Of a stretch of 33,001 nt of DNA, positions 1 to 8,404 are shown piece after piece. The notes under the pieces were generated by a model that saw only the letters and a program-made list of their open reading frames with translations, was not told where the DNA came from and searched no databases. The position numbers and the translations under genes were made by a program. The first letter of the stretch is position 1; each line of letters opens with the position of its first letter. Location of the stretch: assembly GCA_027030405.1 (NCBI GenBank), contig JALVEZ010000101.1:1-33001 (forward strand). Reading direction: 5' to 3'. The DNA comes from Hydrogenothermaceae bacterium (GTDB lineage Bacteria; Aquificota; Aquificia; Aquificales; Hydrogenothermaceae).

Positions 1-1
1 A

Positions 2-1861
2 GATAAAAATTTTTATGATGGTTTAAAACTTTTTATAAAAAATTACAGCTTTAAAAAAGCATCGTGGAACGATATACAAAAATCTTTTGAAACTGTATCT
101 AAAAAGAATTTAGACTGGTTTTTTAAGCAGTGGCTTTACAGAAAAGGGATACCTCAGATAGAGATACAAAAGCCAGAAGTTAAAGTTTCTAAAGGCAAAT
201 TCTTAGTTTCTTTTGATATTGTGCAAAAAAATGAACCTTACATCTTAGGTATTCCAGTGGTTATAAAAACAGTTTTTGGTGATGTTAAGAAAGTTATCAG
301 ACTTTCAAAAAAGAAACAGAGTTTTAAACTTTATCTAAATGATGAACCGATCAAATTAGTATTTGATCCTGATTATGACCTGTTTAGGAGTTTATCAAAA
401 GATGAAAAACCTCCTGTTCTTTATGATTTTTTAGGTGCAAAAAAAGTGGTTTTTGTTGTTGATAATAAACTAATAAATAAATACCAGCCGCTTATAAACA
501 TATTTAAAAATCATCAGATCGTTTCACCTGAAAATCTGAATTATAAAACGATGAAAAATAACTACCTTATTTTCCTTGATAAAACAAATCCTAAAATAAA
601 ATTTTATTTTGGGGATGTTCAGTTCAGGCAGGATTTCCACCTTATCTCCAAGAAAAATCCGTGGGATAGTATAAAATCTGTATTGCTTATTAATGCAGTT
701 GATAAGTTTGAGATAAATATGATTTCTCGAAGGCTTAAACATTACGGAAAATATTCTGAACTGATCGGTAAAGATGGAAGGATTATTCAGAAAAAAGTTT
801 ATCCTTCAGAAAAGGGAATCAATGTAAACCTTAGAAAAAAGACCGTAGGCGTTTATTTACCTTTAGTTGAAGATATAAATACAATCATTTCAAACTTAGA
901 AAATGAGCGTATTGTTTACGTAGGTGAACAGCATAATAAGTTTTCCCATCATACAACACAGTTAGATATAATCAAGGGACTTTATAAAAAACATAAAAAA
1001 GTTGCCATTGGGATGGAGATGTTCCAGAGACCATTCCAGAAATATATAGATCAGTATATAAACGGGCAGATCGATGAAAGAACGTTCTTAAAAAAGACAG
1101 AGTATTTTAAGAGATGGGGATTTGATTATAACCTTTATAAACCAATAATCGACTATGCAAAAGAACATAAGATTCCTATTATTGCTTTAAATATAGAAAA
1201 AGAAATAACAAAAAAGGTTTTAAGAAAAGGGATAGATTCACTTTCAGAAGAAGATAAGAAAAAACTGCCTGAAGACATCGATTTTTCGAATATAAAATAC
1301 AAGGAAAGATTAAAAAAAATATTTTTTGAACATAAAGGATCAAATCATATGAACTTTGACTACTTTTATCAGGCTCAAGTTCTATGGGATGAAACAATGG
1401 CAGAATCAATTGACAAATATCTGAAAAAACATCCGTATTTCAGAATGGTTGTGATGGCAGGAAACGGTCATATTGCTTATAAAGATAGTATTCCTTTGAG
1501 ATGTTTTAGAAGAAATGGATTTTTCTTTAAAACTGTTTTAAACGATGAAGAAGAGGATCCAGAAATTGGAGATTATGTTGTATATCCGCAGGATTTAAAA
1601 GGTGAACAGGCTCCGAAGTTAGGTGTTTTAATTGAGGATAAAAATGGGAAAGTTATAATAAAAAAAGTATTAAAAGGTAGTCTTGCTGAGAAAATTGGGT
1701 TAAAAAAAGGCGATCAGATTGTTAAGATGAACGGTTATCCAATAAAGGATATATATGATTTAAAGATTGAGCTTTACTTTTTAGGTCAAAATGGAAAAGG
1801 GATATTAGTGATAAAAAGAGGAAGAAATTTAAAAGAGATAAATATAAACCTTGAAAAGTAA
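2..1861 (+). CDS. M1-peptidase-like C-terminus fused to ChaN (Tiki/haem-binding) and PDZ domains, 5'-truncated by window
   Basis: The frame is open from the left edge, so the GTG at 221 is internal and the true start lies outside the window; 619 residues are visible. The first ~75 residues (NLDWFFKQWLYRKG, then IPQIEI) look like the C-terminal end of an M1 aminopeptidase-type protein. A linker domain follows. From about residue 304 to 515 there is a clear ChaN/PF04187 domain: IVYVGEQHN, GMEMFQRPFQ, LNIEKEI, FYQAQVLWDETMA and GNGHIAY (about residue 487). The last ~80 residues are PDZ-like (LGVLIED, AEKIGLKKGDQIVKMNG). ChaN proteins are iron/haem-linked and belong to the Tiki/TraB superfamily, which includes metalloproteases. 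An envelope location is likely, but the signal sequence is not visible. The gene ends at a hairpin shared with the convergent flagellin gene. Domain calls are confident; the substrate is unknown. Confidence 0.8.
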   Translation, partial: DKNFYDGLKLFIKNYSFKKASWNDIQKSFETVSKKNLDWFFKQWLYRKGIPQIEIQKPEVKVSKGKFLVSFDIVQKNEPYILGIPVVIKTVFGDVKKVIRLSKKKQSFKLYLNDEPIKLVFDPDYDLFRSLSKDEKPPVLYDFLGAKKVVFVVDNKLINKYQPLINIFKNHQIVSPENLNYKTMKNNYLIFLDKTNPKIKFYFGDVQFRQDFHLISKKNPWDSIKSVLLINAVDKFEINMISRRLKHYGKYSELIGKDGRIIQKKVYPSEKGINVNLRKKTVGVYLPLVEDINTIISNLENERIVYVGEQHNKFSHHTTQLDIIKGLYKKHKKVAIGMEMFQRPFQKYIDQYINGQIDERTFLKKTEYFKRWGFDYNLYKPIIDYAKEHKIPIIALNIEKEITKKVLRKGIDSLSEEDKKKLPEDIDFSNIKYKERLKKIFFEHKGSNHMNFDYFYQAQVLWDETMAESIDKYLKKHPYFRMVVMAGNGHIAYKDSIPLRCFRRNGFFFKTVLNDEEEDPEIGDYVVYPQDLKGEQAPKLGVLIEDKNGKVIIKKVLKGSLAEKIGLKKGDQIVKMNGYPIKDIYDLKIELYFLGQNGKGILVIKRGRNLKEININLEK

Positions 1862-1863
1862 AA

Positions 1864-1887
1864 AATCGGGGAAAGCTTTCCCCGATT
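1864..1887. terminator. Bidirectional terminator hairpin between the ChaN fusion gene and flagellin
   Basis: A perfect 24-nt inverted repeat has arms AATCGGGGAAAG (1864-1875) and CTTTCCCCGATT (1876-1887). On the minus strand it is followed by a run of T, giving a good intrinsic terminator for flagellin. On the plus strand the downstream T-run is weak. Confidence 0.8.
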
Positions 1888-1895
1888 CATAAAAA

Positions 1896-2768
1896 TTATC
1901 TGAGTAATTGCATAACAAGTTGAGGCTGTTGATTTGCCTGAGCAAGCATAGCCATACCAGACTGCATGAGTATTTGATTTCTTGTGAAATCTGACATCTC
2001 TTTTGCAAAATCAACGTTTCTAATACGGGATTCTGCTTCTGATGTATTTACTCTTGTTGTTTCATTATTTGAGATAATTTTTTCAAGTTCAATCTGTGCA
2101 GAACCAAACTGAGCTGCAATATCATCAACTGCTTTAATTAAATCATCTACAGTTTTTACAGAATCATTTGCACAAGCCTGTGAAGTAACATCAATAGTAT
2201 ATCCAGTAGCTCCAATAGTAACTAAAGAAGCAGATGCCATAGATGCACTTCCAGTAGCTGCAACAACTCCAGCACCAGCTGTAGCAGAAGTTACAGTTAA
2301 TTCTTGATCTGTTCTACCACCATAATGAATTGTAAATGTTGTAGTTGTTCCACTTGAGAAAAGGTTTTGTCCATTGAATTCAGTATCTTCAAATATCTTT
2401 TTAACAGAATCTATCAGCTTATTAATATCCTGCTGAATTTGAGCTCTTGATGTATCATCAGATGTGTTTGATGCCTGAATTGTTTTAGCTTTAACATCAT
2501 TTAATATGTTGTAAACTTCTGATAAGGCACCCTGTGCAATCTGAGCAATACTTACTCCATCCTGTGCATTTCTTGTTCCTTGATCTAACGAAATAGCATA
2601 TGTTTTTAACTGGTCTGCTATAAATAAACCTGCAGCATCATCAGCAGCTCTGTTTACTCTATAGCCAGTTGCTAATCTTTCTAAGTTTTTGTTCATATTA
2701 GCTTCTGTTTTTAGAAGATTAGCGTGTGTGAAGTCTGACTGAAAGTTGTAGTTAATTCTTAGTGCCAT
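1896..2768 (-). CDS. fliC: Flagellin
   Basis: This 290-residue flagellin is the helical filament subunit secreted by the flagellar type III system. The N-terminal D0/D1 region (MALRINYNF, NMNKNLERLATGYRVNRAADDAAGL) and C-terminal D1/D0 region (ESRIRNVDFAKEMS, NQILMQSGMAMLAQANQ) are canonical. The middle is short, rich in Ala, Ser, Thr and Gly, and carries one cysteine (TSQACAND), which is rare in flagellins. The start at 2768 is chosen over an in-frame upstream start at 2906 because GGAGG lies at 2778-2782, flagellin homology begins at MALR, and a sigma-28 promoter at 2803-2829 sits inside the would-be extension. No other flagellar gene is in the window, so it is a solitary late-class gene. 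Confidence 0.95.
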   Translation of the reverse strand: MALRINYNFQSDFTHANLLKTEANMNKNLERLATGYRVNRAADDAAGLFIADQLKTYAISLDQGTRNAQDGVSIAQIAQGALSEVYNILNDVKAKTIQASNTSDDTSRAQIQQDINKLIDSVKKIFEDTEFNGQNLFSSGTTTTFTIHYGGRTDQELTVTSATAGAGVVAATGSASMASASLVTIGATGYTIDVTSQACANDSVKTVDDLIKAVDDIAAQFGSAQIELEKIISNNETTRVNTSEAESRIRNVDFAKEMSDFTRNQILMQSGMAMLAQANQQPQLVMQLLR

Positions 2769-2802
2769 GACTAAATACCTCCAATTTTTTTGTTGGATTC
2801 TA

Positions 2803-2829
2803 TTATCGGAGAGGTTTTTTGATTTTTTA
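2803..2829 (-). promoter_or_regulatory. Sigma-28 (FliA) promoter of flagellin
   Basis: On the minus strand, TAAA (2826-2829), exactly 15 nt, then TCCGATAA (2803-2810). The FliA consensus is TAAA-N15-GCCGATAA, so only one -10 base differs. Transcription would begin near 2796, leaving a short leader with GGAGG before the ATG at 2768. Confidence 0.85.
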
Positions 2830-2976
2830 GTCTTTATGTATCTTTTTTGAAAATGTTGATAAATCTTACTTATATTGTTTATATATTGTTTAATAGAAAA
2901 TGACAATACTTTGAAAAATTTGAAAAATTTAAGATTTTATATAAAATATTACAAACTCTAATGAGGAAGGTAATCT

Positions 2977-3408
2977 ATGCAAAAAGCAGAAGCTAAAATC
3001 CCAAAAGGATATAGAAATACAAAGCAAAGACAGGCTATTTTAGAGATTTTAGAAAGTCTTGAAATTCCAGTTCATGCTGAAGACATATATATGAAACTAA
3101 AAGAAAAAGGAATGAATATAAGTTTATCTACAGTATATAGAAATCTTGAAATGCTTATGTCAGAAGGTATCGTAGTAAAATCCCATATGATGAATGAAGA
3201 TAAAGCAAGATACGGACTATCAGATAAAAAACATTTTTTAGTATGTGAAAGTTGTGGAAAGATACTGATAATAGACAACTGCCCATTTGATGTATTTAAA
3301 AAAGAGCTTATGGAAGTTCATCAGTTTGATATAACAGGGCACAGTATTGAAGTCTATGGAATATGCCCTGAATGCAAAACTAAGAATAAAAAGAAAATCT
3401 CTGCTTAA
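2977..3408 (+). CDS. Fur/PerR-family metal-dependent transcriptional repressor
   Basis: This 143-residue protein has the Fur architecture. An N-terminal winged helix covers about residues 10-80 (TKQRQAILEIL, LSTVYRNLEML, EGIV), followed by a dimerisation/metal domain. Two CxxC zinc motifs are visible (C90/C93 and C130/C133), plus an extra C102. The sequence does not separate Fur, PerR and Zur: only some regulatory histidines are conserved (KKHFLVC, EVHQFDITGHSIEVYG). The start is supported by GAGGAAGG upstream. Its stop codon overlaps the convergent hisH stop within the tetranucleotide TTAA at 3405-3408, so there is no intergenic terminator. It diverges from flagellin across about 200 bp of AT-rich DNA. 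Confidence 0.88.
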   Translation: MQKAEAKIPKGYRNTKQRQAILEILESLEIPVHAEDIYMKLKEKGMNISLSTVYRNLEMLMSEGIVVKSHMMNEDKARYGLSDKKHFLVCESCGKILIIDNCPFDVFKKELMEVHQFDITGHSIEVYGICPECKTKNKKKISA

Positions 3409-4022
3409 CTTTTTTTAACAAACTCTTTAAAATTCTTTAAAAGTTGAAGTCCAGCTTTCTGACTTTTTTCAGGATGGAACTGGACTGCCCATACATTGTC
3501 TTTCTGTACAGATGAAACAAATTCCACAGAATAATCAGTCGTAGAAGCAACTATAGTTTCATCTTTAGGAACCACATAAAAAGAATGGACAAAATAAAAA
3601 AACTCATTTTCTTTTATATCTGAAAAAAGACCTTCTTCCTGTTTTTTATGAATCTGATTCCATCCCATATGTGGAACTTTGAAACCTTCTTTATTTTCAA
3701 ATCTTATTACCTTACCTTTAAAAATACCTAATCCTTCATGTTCACCAAATTCATATCCATATTCAAAAAGAATCTGAAGACCTAAACATATCCCTAAGAA
3801 GGGTTTTCCTTTTTCGATCGATTTAATGATTTTGTCTTTGAGTCCAAATCTTTCAAGATTATGAACCGCATCACCAAAAGCGCCTACACCGGGGACGATG
3901 ATACCTTTTGCATTTTCTACATCTTTTGGATCTGAAGATACTTTAACATCAAGTCCCACCGTTTCAACTGCTTTGGCAACACTTCTTAAATTTCCCATTC
4001 CATAATCAACAACTATAATCAT
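3405..4022 (-). CDS. hisH: Imidazole glycerol phosphate synthase, glutaminase subunit HisH
   Basis: This 205-residue class I glutamine amidotransferase supplies ammonia to HisF in histidine biosynthesis. The triad is visible: C79 in GICLGLQ, and H183 and E185 in QFHPEKS. The N-terminus (VVDYGMGNLRSV) and the oxyanion strand (VPGVGAFGD) are typical of HisH. Its ATG overlaps the trpA stop as ATGA at 4019-4022, which suggests translational coupling. It is the last gene of the purT-trpA-hisH run, and HisF is not nearby, in keeping with the dispersed his genes of Aquificota. Confidence 0.96.
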   Translation of the reverse strand: MIIVVDYGMGNLRSVAKAVETVGLDVKVSSDPKDVENAKGIIVPGVGAFGDAVHNLERFGLKDKIIKSIEKGKPFLGICLGLQILFEYGYEFGEHEGLGIFKGKVIRFENKEGFKVPHMGWNQIHKKQEEGLFSDIKENEFFYFVHSFYVVPKDETIVASTTDYSVEFVSSVQKDNVWAVQFHPEKSQKAGLQLLKNFKEFVKKS

Positions 4023-4786
4023 TCAGTAAAACCTTCCTTTAGTTCTTTTACTAAGTTTTTCATACCTTCAGAATCTTTTTTACCCTGCAGTTTTACAATA
4101 GCACTTCCTACAATAACTCCATCAGCAATTTTTGATAACTGCTGTGTATGTTCTTTCTTAGAAACACCAAAACCAACTGCAACATACTTTCCTGTCAATT
4201 CTTTAATCTCTTTCACTTTATTTCTTAGTTCTTCCCACGGAAGAGTTTCCCTTTCTCCTGTGATTCCTGTAAGGGATACATAATATATGAAACTATCAGT
4301 TAAAGATCCAATAAGTCTCACCCTATTCTCATTGGAAGTGGGAGCAAGTAAAAACACAAGTTCTAATCCATGTTTATTTGCTATCTTTTTAAAGTCTTCC
4401 GATTCTTCAGGCGGCAAATCTGGAACAATAAAACCATCTATTCCGTTTTCTTTTGCCAGTTTGCAAAAATTTTCTTCACCGAAAACAAATATTGGATTGT
4501 AATATGTCATTGCTATCAGGGGCACATTGGGATTTTTTTCTTTTATCTCTTTTGTTATTTCAAAAACATTAATAGGTGTAATTCCATCTTTAACTGCTTT
4601 TTCATGGGCTACCTGAATGGTCGTTCCGTCTGCAACAGGGTCAGAAAACGGAACCCCAACCTCTAAAATGTCAGCACCAGAATCTATTAAGGCTTGGGCT
4701 GTTTCTATGCTATCTTTTACGGATGGATATCCTGCCATAAAATAGCATATTAAAGGTTTCTTTTTTTGGAAAATTTCTTTTATCAA
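4019..4786 (-). CDS. trpA: Tryptophan synthase alpha subunit
   Basis: This 255-residue TIM-barrel protein cleaves indole-3-glycerol phosphate to indole and glyceraldehyde-3-phosphate and hands indole to TrpB. The catalytic acids are E42 and D53, in LEVGVPFSDPVADG, with the same 11-residue spacing as E49/D60 of E. coli. The phosphate-binding parts (GFGVS, GVIVGSAIV) are present. The start is TTG (4784-4786) with AGGAG at 4796-4800, overlapping the end of purT. TrpB is not in the window. The gene is coupled to hisH by a 4-nt overlap. Confidence 0.96.
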   Translation of the reverse strand: MIKEIFQKKKPLICYFMAGYPSVKDSIETAQALIDSGADILEVGVPFSDPVADGTTIQVAHEKAVKDGITPINVFEITKEIKEKNPNVPLIAMTYYNPIFVFGEENFCKLAKENGIDGFIVPDLPPEESEDFKKIANKHGLELVFLLAPTSNENRVRLIGSLTDSFIYYVSLTGITGERETLPWEELRNKVKEIKELTGKYVAVGFGVSKKEHTQQLSKIADGVIVGSAIVKLQGKKDSEGMKNLVKELKEGFTE

Positions 4787-4800
4787 TTTATAAAACTCCT

Positions 4801-5979
4801 TTATGTGTAAACTTTCATAAGTTCTGCAGCTTTTCTGGCATTTTCTCTTGCTTCCATTAGCGAATCTGCAGTGGCAAGTGCTACACCCATTCTTCTTTTA
4901 GGTCTTGTTGTAGGTTTTCCAAAAATTCTGATTTTGGTATTTGGGATAGAGAGAGCCTGTTTTATACCCTCATAAGAAGGAGCAACTCCGTAGTCTTTGG
5001 CATGGAAACAGTAAGATGCACCTGTTGAAACGAGATCTATACTGATGGGAAGTCCCAATATTGCCCTTAAATGTATTTCAAACTCGGACATATTCTGAGT
5101 TACCATTGTAACCATTCCTGTGTCGTGTGGACGAGGTGAGATTTCGTTAAACCATACTTCATCATCTTTTACAAATAGTTCACATCCGAAAATACCATAT
5201 CCACCTAAAGCATCTGTAACGGTTTTAGCTATGTATTTAGCTTTTTCTATTGCAATCGGCGATACAGGTTGAGGTTGCCAGCTTTCCCAGTAATCACCTT
5301 CAACCTGAAAATGTCCAATCGGTTCACAGTATAAAGTCCCCTGATTTTTTGTTCTGACAGTTAAAAGTGTTATTTCAAAATCAAAGTCAATAAATTCTTC
5401 AATAATTACCTGTCCTGCTCCGCCTCTGGCATTTTCCTGTGCGTATTTCCATGCAAATTCTATATCCTCTTCAGAATTTAAAACAGACTGACCCTTTCCA
5501 GAAGAACTCATAACAGGTTTAACCACACAAGGAAATCCTATTTTCAAAACTTCCTCTCTAAATCTGTTGAACTCTTCAGCAAATGAATATTTAGACGTTT
5601 TCAGTCCTAACTCTTCTGCGGCAAGTTTTCTTATTCCGACTCTATCCATTGTGTATTTAACAGCTTTTGCAGAAGGTATTACAGTAAAACCTTCCCTTTC
5701 AAGTTCTAAAAGAACATCTGTGTTTATTGCCTCAATCTCAGGAACTATAAAATCAGGTTTCTCTCTATAGACTATATTCCTTATTTGATCAGCATTTTTC
5801 ATATCAATAACATAATATCTATGTGCAACCTGTTGGGCAGGTGCGTATTGGTAACTATCCACTGCAATAACTTCTATACCTATTCGCATTGCTTCAATGG
5901 CAAACTCTTTTCCAAGTTCACCACTACCTAAAAGCAGTATTTTGGTAGCATTATATGCCATCGGCGTTCCGATTCTCAT
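4801..5979 (-). CDS. purT: Formate-dependent phosphoribosylglycinamide formyltransferase PurT
   Basis: This 392-residue ATP-grasp enzyme makes formyl-GAR from GAR, formate and ATP in purine biosynthesis, as an alternative to folate-dependent PurN. The N-terminal motif [13 protein letters not shown], the ATP-grasp segment ([16 protein letters not shown]), the metal-binding region ([16 protein letters not shown]) and the C-terminal [16 protein letters not shown] are diagnostic. I chose ATG at 5979 because GAGGTG lies just upstream at about 5984-5989; a TTG at 5991 overlaps that ribosome-binding site. It leads the purT-trpA-hisH run. A TATAAT at 6012-6017 (minus strand) may be its -10 element, but the matching -35 is weak. 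Confidence 0.95.
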   Translation of the reverse strand: MRIGTPMAYNATKILLLGSGELGKEFAIEAMRIGIEVIAVDSYQYAPAQQVAHRYYVIDMKNADQIRNIVYREKPDFIVPEIEAINTDVLLELEREGFTVIPSAKAVKYTMDRVGIRKLAAEELGLKTSKYSFAEEFNRFREEVLKIGFPCVVKPVMSSSGKGQSVLNSEEDIEFAWKYAQENARGGAGQVIIEEFIDFDFEITLLTVRTKNQGTLYCEPIGHFQVEGDYWESWQPQPVSPIAIEKAKYIAKTVTDALGGYGIFGCELFVKDDEVWFNEISPRPHDTGMVTMVTQNMSEFEIHLRAILGLPISIDLVSTGASYCFHAKDYGVAPSYEGIKQALSIPNTKIRIFGKPTTRPKRRMGVALATADSLMEARENARKAAELMKVYT

Positions 5980-6036
5980 GATACACCTCAAAATTGAATT
6001 TAATAAATAAAATTATAAAACATTTATAACAAATGA

Positions 6037-6942
6037 TTAATTAACATTTTCGCATTTGAAGTTTTTGAGTTCTGGCTGTATGGTTATATGGTTAATGCCT
6101 TCTTTTCTTAAAATCTCAATTATCTGCTGGATAATCTCATCAACTCTTTTGAAAGATAAACCATCTTTTAATGTTATATGTCCTGAAAAATATATATCAT
6201 TAGAAGACAGAGCCCATACATGAATATCATGAACACTCTCAATCTCAGGAATTTTTAATATCTCTTCTTCTATTTTATTTAGATTGAACTGTTCAGGAAC
6301 ACCTTCCATCAGGATTTTATAACTTTTTTTCAAGATAGGAACTGTTTCTTTTAAGATATAAAGACTGAAGAGTATAGAAATTACAGGGTCTATCCAGTAA
6401 ATATGGAAAAAGTATATAAAAATACCGCCTATTACAACAGCCAACGATATGCCAGCATCACTTAACAAATGTAGATAAGCAGCAGAGATATTTAGATCTT
6501 CGTGATGATGGTGATGATCATCATCACCGTGTCCGTGATGATGAAACCCTAAAATAAAAACAGATAAACTGTTTAAAACGAAAGCAATAAATCCAACAAC
6601 AATAACATATAGCCCTTCAATTTCTTCTGGAAATAAAAGTCTTTCAATTCCAGAAAAGATGATAAAAAACACAGCACCAACTAAAAAAAGAGCATTTACA
6701 AATCCTGCCATAGCCTCAGCACGGAGATAACCGAATGTCATTGTTTCGGTTGGTTTCTTGGTCATCCAGATAGCAGCAATAAGTGCAATTATTAGTGAAA
6801 CAACATCTTGAAAGTTATGAACTGCATCTGTTATAAGTGCCAGCGAATTGCTTATAAATCCAAATAAAACCTGAGCAATTACAATTCCTAAGTTTAAAGC
6901 AATAACTAAATAAAGTTTTTTTATGTTCTTATTTATTTCCAA
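6037..6942 (-). CDS. Cation diffusion facilitator (CDF) metal-efflux transporter, CzcD/ZitB type
   Basis: This 301-residue inner-membrane proton/divalent-cation antiporter has six predicted TM segments and a cytoplasmic ferredoxin-like domain. TM2 carries the metal-site motif TDAVHNFQD and TM5 carries HLLSDAG, both typical of zinc CDFs. A histidine/aspartate-rich cytoplasmic loop (residues about 143-156, HHHGHGDDDHHHHH) lies between TM4 and TM5. The C-terminal domain has VHDIHVWALSSN. Zinc, cobalt or cadmium is the likely substrate. The start is TTG at 6940-6942 behind AGGTGG. It diverges from the Kazal-like lipoprotein gene with only about 46 bp between the starts, so the promoters must share or overlap that space. 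Confidence 0.92.
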   Translation of the reverse strand: MEINKNIKKLYLVIALNLGIVIAQVLFGFISNSLALITDAVHNFQDVVSLIIALIAAIWMTKKPTETMTFGYLRAEAMAGFVNALFLVGAVFFIIFSGIERLLFPEEIEGLYVIVVGFIAFVLNSLSVFILGFHHHGHGDDDHHHHHEDLNISAAYLHLLSDAGISLAVVIGGIFIYFFHIYWIDPVISILFSLYILKETVPILKKSYKILMEGVPEQFNLNKIEEEILKIPEIESVHDIHVWALSSNDIYFSGHITLKDGLSFKRVDEIIQQIIEILRKEGINHITIQPELKNFKCENVN

Positions 6943-6988
6943 GTCTTACCACCTACCAGAAATTGATAACATTACTATAATATTATTT

Positions 6989-7294
6989 ATGAAAAAAATA
7001 AAAATTATTTTTTTGAGCTTCTTGTTTATTTTGAGTTACGGTTGCTATTTAGATGATAATCATGATCATTTTCGTAAAGGTTGTGATACCAACTCAGATT
7101 GTAAGATAGATCAGTTTTGTAAAAAAGAAGATGGCGATTGCAATGGTATCGGTGAATGTGTAGAAAAACCCGAAGTTTATCCAATGATATTTGATCCTGT
7201 GTGTGGATGTGATGGAAAAACATACTCAAATAAATGGGAAGCGTGGCATTTCGGAACGAATGTAGCATATAAAGGAGAATGCATAAAGAAATAA
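6989..7294 (+). CDS. Kazal-like cysteine-rich lipoprotein
   Basis: This 101-residue protein has a lipoprotein signal peptide ending in LSYGC, with lipidation expected at C19. The mature part has C32, C38, C44, C51 and C57, then the Kazal signature PVCGCDGKTYSN with C72 and C74, and GEC with C98. Kazal domains inhibit serine proteases in animals; bacterial versions are surface or periplasmic and mostly uncharacterised. Two positions that are usually Cys in bacterial relatives are Y64 (PEVY, normally PEVC) and W83 (NKW, normally NxC), so one disulfide seems to be lost. ATG at 6989 is preferred over 6923 because the signal peptide starts there. Its stop overlaps the next start as TAATG. Confidence 0.8.
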   Translation: MKKIKIIFLSFLFILSYGCYLDDNHDHFRKGCDTNSDCKIDQFCKKEDGDCNGIGECVEKPEVYPMIFDPVCGCDGKTYSNKWEAWHFGTNVAYKGECIKK

Positions 7295-8265
7295 TGGTAA
7301 AAAACAAAGGAAAATCTGAAATTTTAAACTTTAAAATAGATAAAGAAAGTGAAGGTAAAAGAATTGATCAATTCTTATCCTCTGCATATCCAGAATTTTC
7401 ACGTTCTTATTACCAAAATCTTATTAAAGAAGGATACGTTCTAAAAGATGATAAACCAGTTAAAAAACCATCAACGAAAATAAAAGAAAGTGAAGAATAT
7501 ACATTAATCATCCCGCCACCTGAAAAAATAGATATTGTCCCAGAAAATATACCTCTTGATATCTACTATGAAGATGAAGATCTTGCTGTTATTTATAAAC
7601 CACCTGGGATGGTTGTTCATCCATCGCCAGGGCATTCTTCAGGGACTTTAGTAAATGCCCTTCTGTACCATTTTGAAAATGTTTCTGAATATGGTGGAAG
7701 AGAAAGAGCAGGTATAGTTCATAGGCTTGATAAGGATACTGCAGGGCTTATGATTGTTGCAAAATCAGAATTTGCACATAAAGAACTTCAAAAACAGTTT
7801 CAGGATAGAACTGTAGATAAGAGATATAAAGCCATTGTTACAGGAATTGTTAAGAAAGACCATGGAACTATCGATTTTCCAATAGGAAGATCGATTCATA
7901 ATAGACAAAAAATGGGAATACATAGCACAAGTTCAAGGGATGCACTTACCGAATACTGGACAGAAAAACGTTCCGAAGAACATAATCTAACACTGGTTGA
8001 TATAAAACTCCATACAGGAAGAACACACCAGATAAGAGTTCATTTCTCAACAATAGGACACCCACTTTTTAATGATAAAGTTTACGGTTTTAAATTATCA
8101 CAGTTAAAATCAGAAGAGATGAAAGAAATTGCAAAAAATATGGATTATCATGCCCTTGTTGCTTATAAAATTGGTTTTTACCATCCTCGAACAAATGAAT
8201 ATAAGGAATTCCAGCTTGAAGAGTTTCCTGAAGTAATTAAAACTATAATTAAAAATTTGAAATGA
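7294..8265 (+). CDS. rluD: RluD-type 23S rRNA pseudouridine synthase (RluA family)
   Basis: The protein has an N-terminal S4 RNA-binding domain (about residues 15-75: KRIDQFLSSAYPEFSRSYYQNLIKEG) and an RluA-family catalytic domain with the active-site Asp in HRLDKDTAGLM. YKPPGMVVHPSPGH and LHTGRTHQIRVH complete the family signatures. It isomerises uridines in 23S rRNA (RluD positions 1911/1915/1917 in E. coli), but the exact sites cannot be read from sequence. I take ATG at 7294 (323 aa), coupled to the upstream stop as TAATG. An in-frame ATG at 7279 is possible but sits only 1 nt from a GGAG. Confidence 0.9.
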   Translation: MVKNKGKSEILNFKIDKESEGKRIDQFLSSAYPEFSRSYYQNLIKEGYVLKDDKPVKKPSTKIKESEEYTLIIPPPEKIDIVPENIPLDIYYEDEDLAVIYKPPGMVVHPSPGHSSGTLVNALLYHFENVSEYGGRERAGIVHRLDKDTAGLMIVAKSEFAHKELQKQFQDRTVDKRYKAIVTGIVKKDHGTIDFPIGRSIHNRQKMGIHSTSSRDALTEYWTEKRSEEHNLTLVDIKLHTGRTHQIRVHFSTIGHPLFNDKVYGFKLSQLKSEEMKEIAKNMDYHALVAYKIGFYHPRTNEYKEFQLEEFPEVIKTIIKNLK

Positions 8266-8270
8266 AATTG

Positions 8271-8299
8271 TTGACAAAATAAGGTTGTCGGTATATTAT
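8271..8299 (+). promoter_or_regulatory. Sigma-70 promoter for the tRNA-Val/tRNA-Asp unit
   Basis: TTGACA (8271-8276), a 17-nt spacer, then TATTAT (8294-8299). This is a consensus -35 with one mismatch in the -10. The predicted start near 8306 is about 14 nt before tRNA-Val. It is the strongest vegetative promoter I see in the window. Confidence 0.85.
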
Positions 8300-8319
8300 A
8301 TTTATCCGTTGTTTGAAAC

Positions 8320-8393
8320 GGGCGGTTAGCTCAGTTGGCTAGAGCACCTCCCTTACAAGGAGGGGGTCATAGGTTCGAATCCTATACCGCCCA
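8320..8393 (+). tRNA. tRNA-Val (anticodon TAC)
   Basis: The acceptor stem GGGCGGT pairs with ACCGCCC (8386-8392), with discriminator A at 8393. The anticodon arm is CCTCC-CTTACAA-GGAGG with anticodon TAC, reading GUA/GUG valine codons. The T-loop GGTTCGAATCC is canonical. The 3' CCA is not encoded (A is followed by TTT) and must be added after transcription. Confidence 0.96.
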
Positions 8394-8404
8394 TTTATTT
8401 TTAC

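Noticed and set aside
2769-2906. N-terminal extension of flagellin from 2906
   Set aside because: The region contains the sigma-28 promoter and the ribosome-binding site, and flagellin homology starts at 2768.
5980-5991. TTG at 5991 as the purT start
   Set aside because: It overlaps the GAGGTG ribosome-binding site that serves ATG at 5979.
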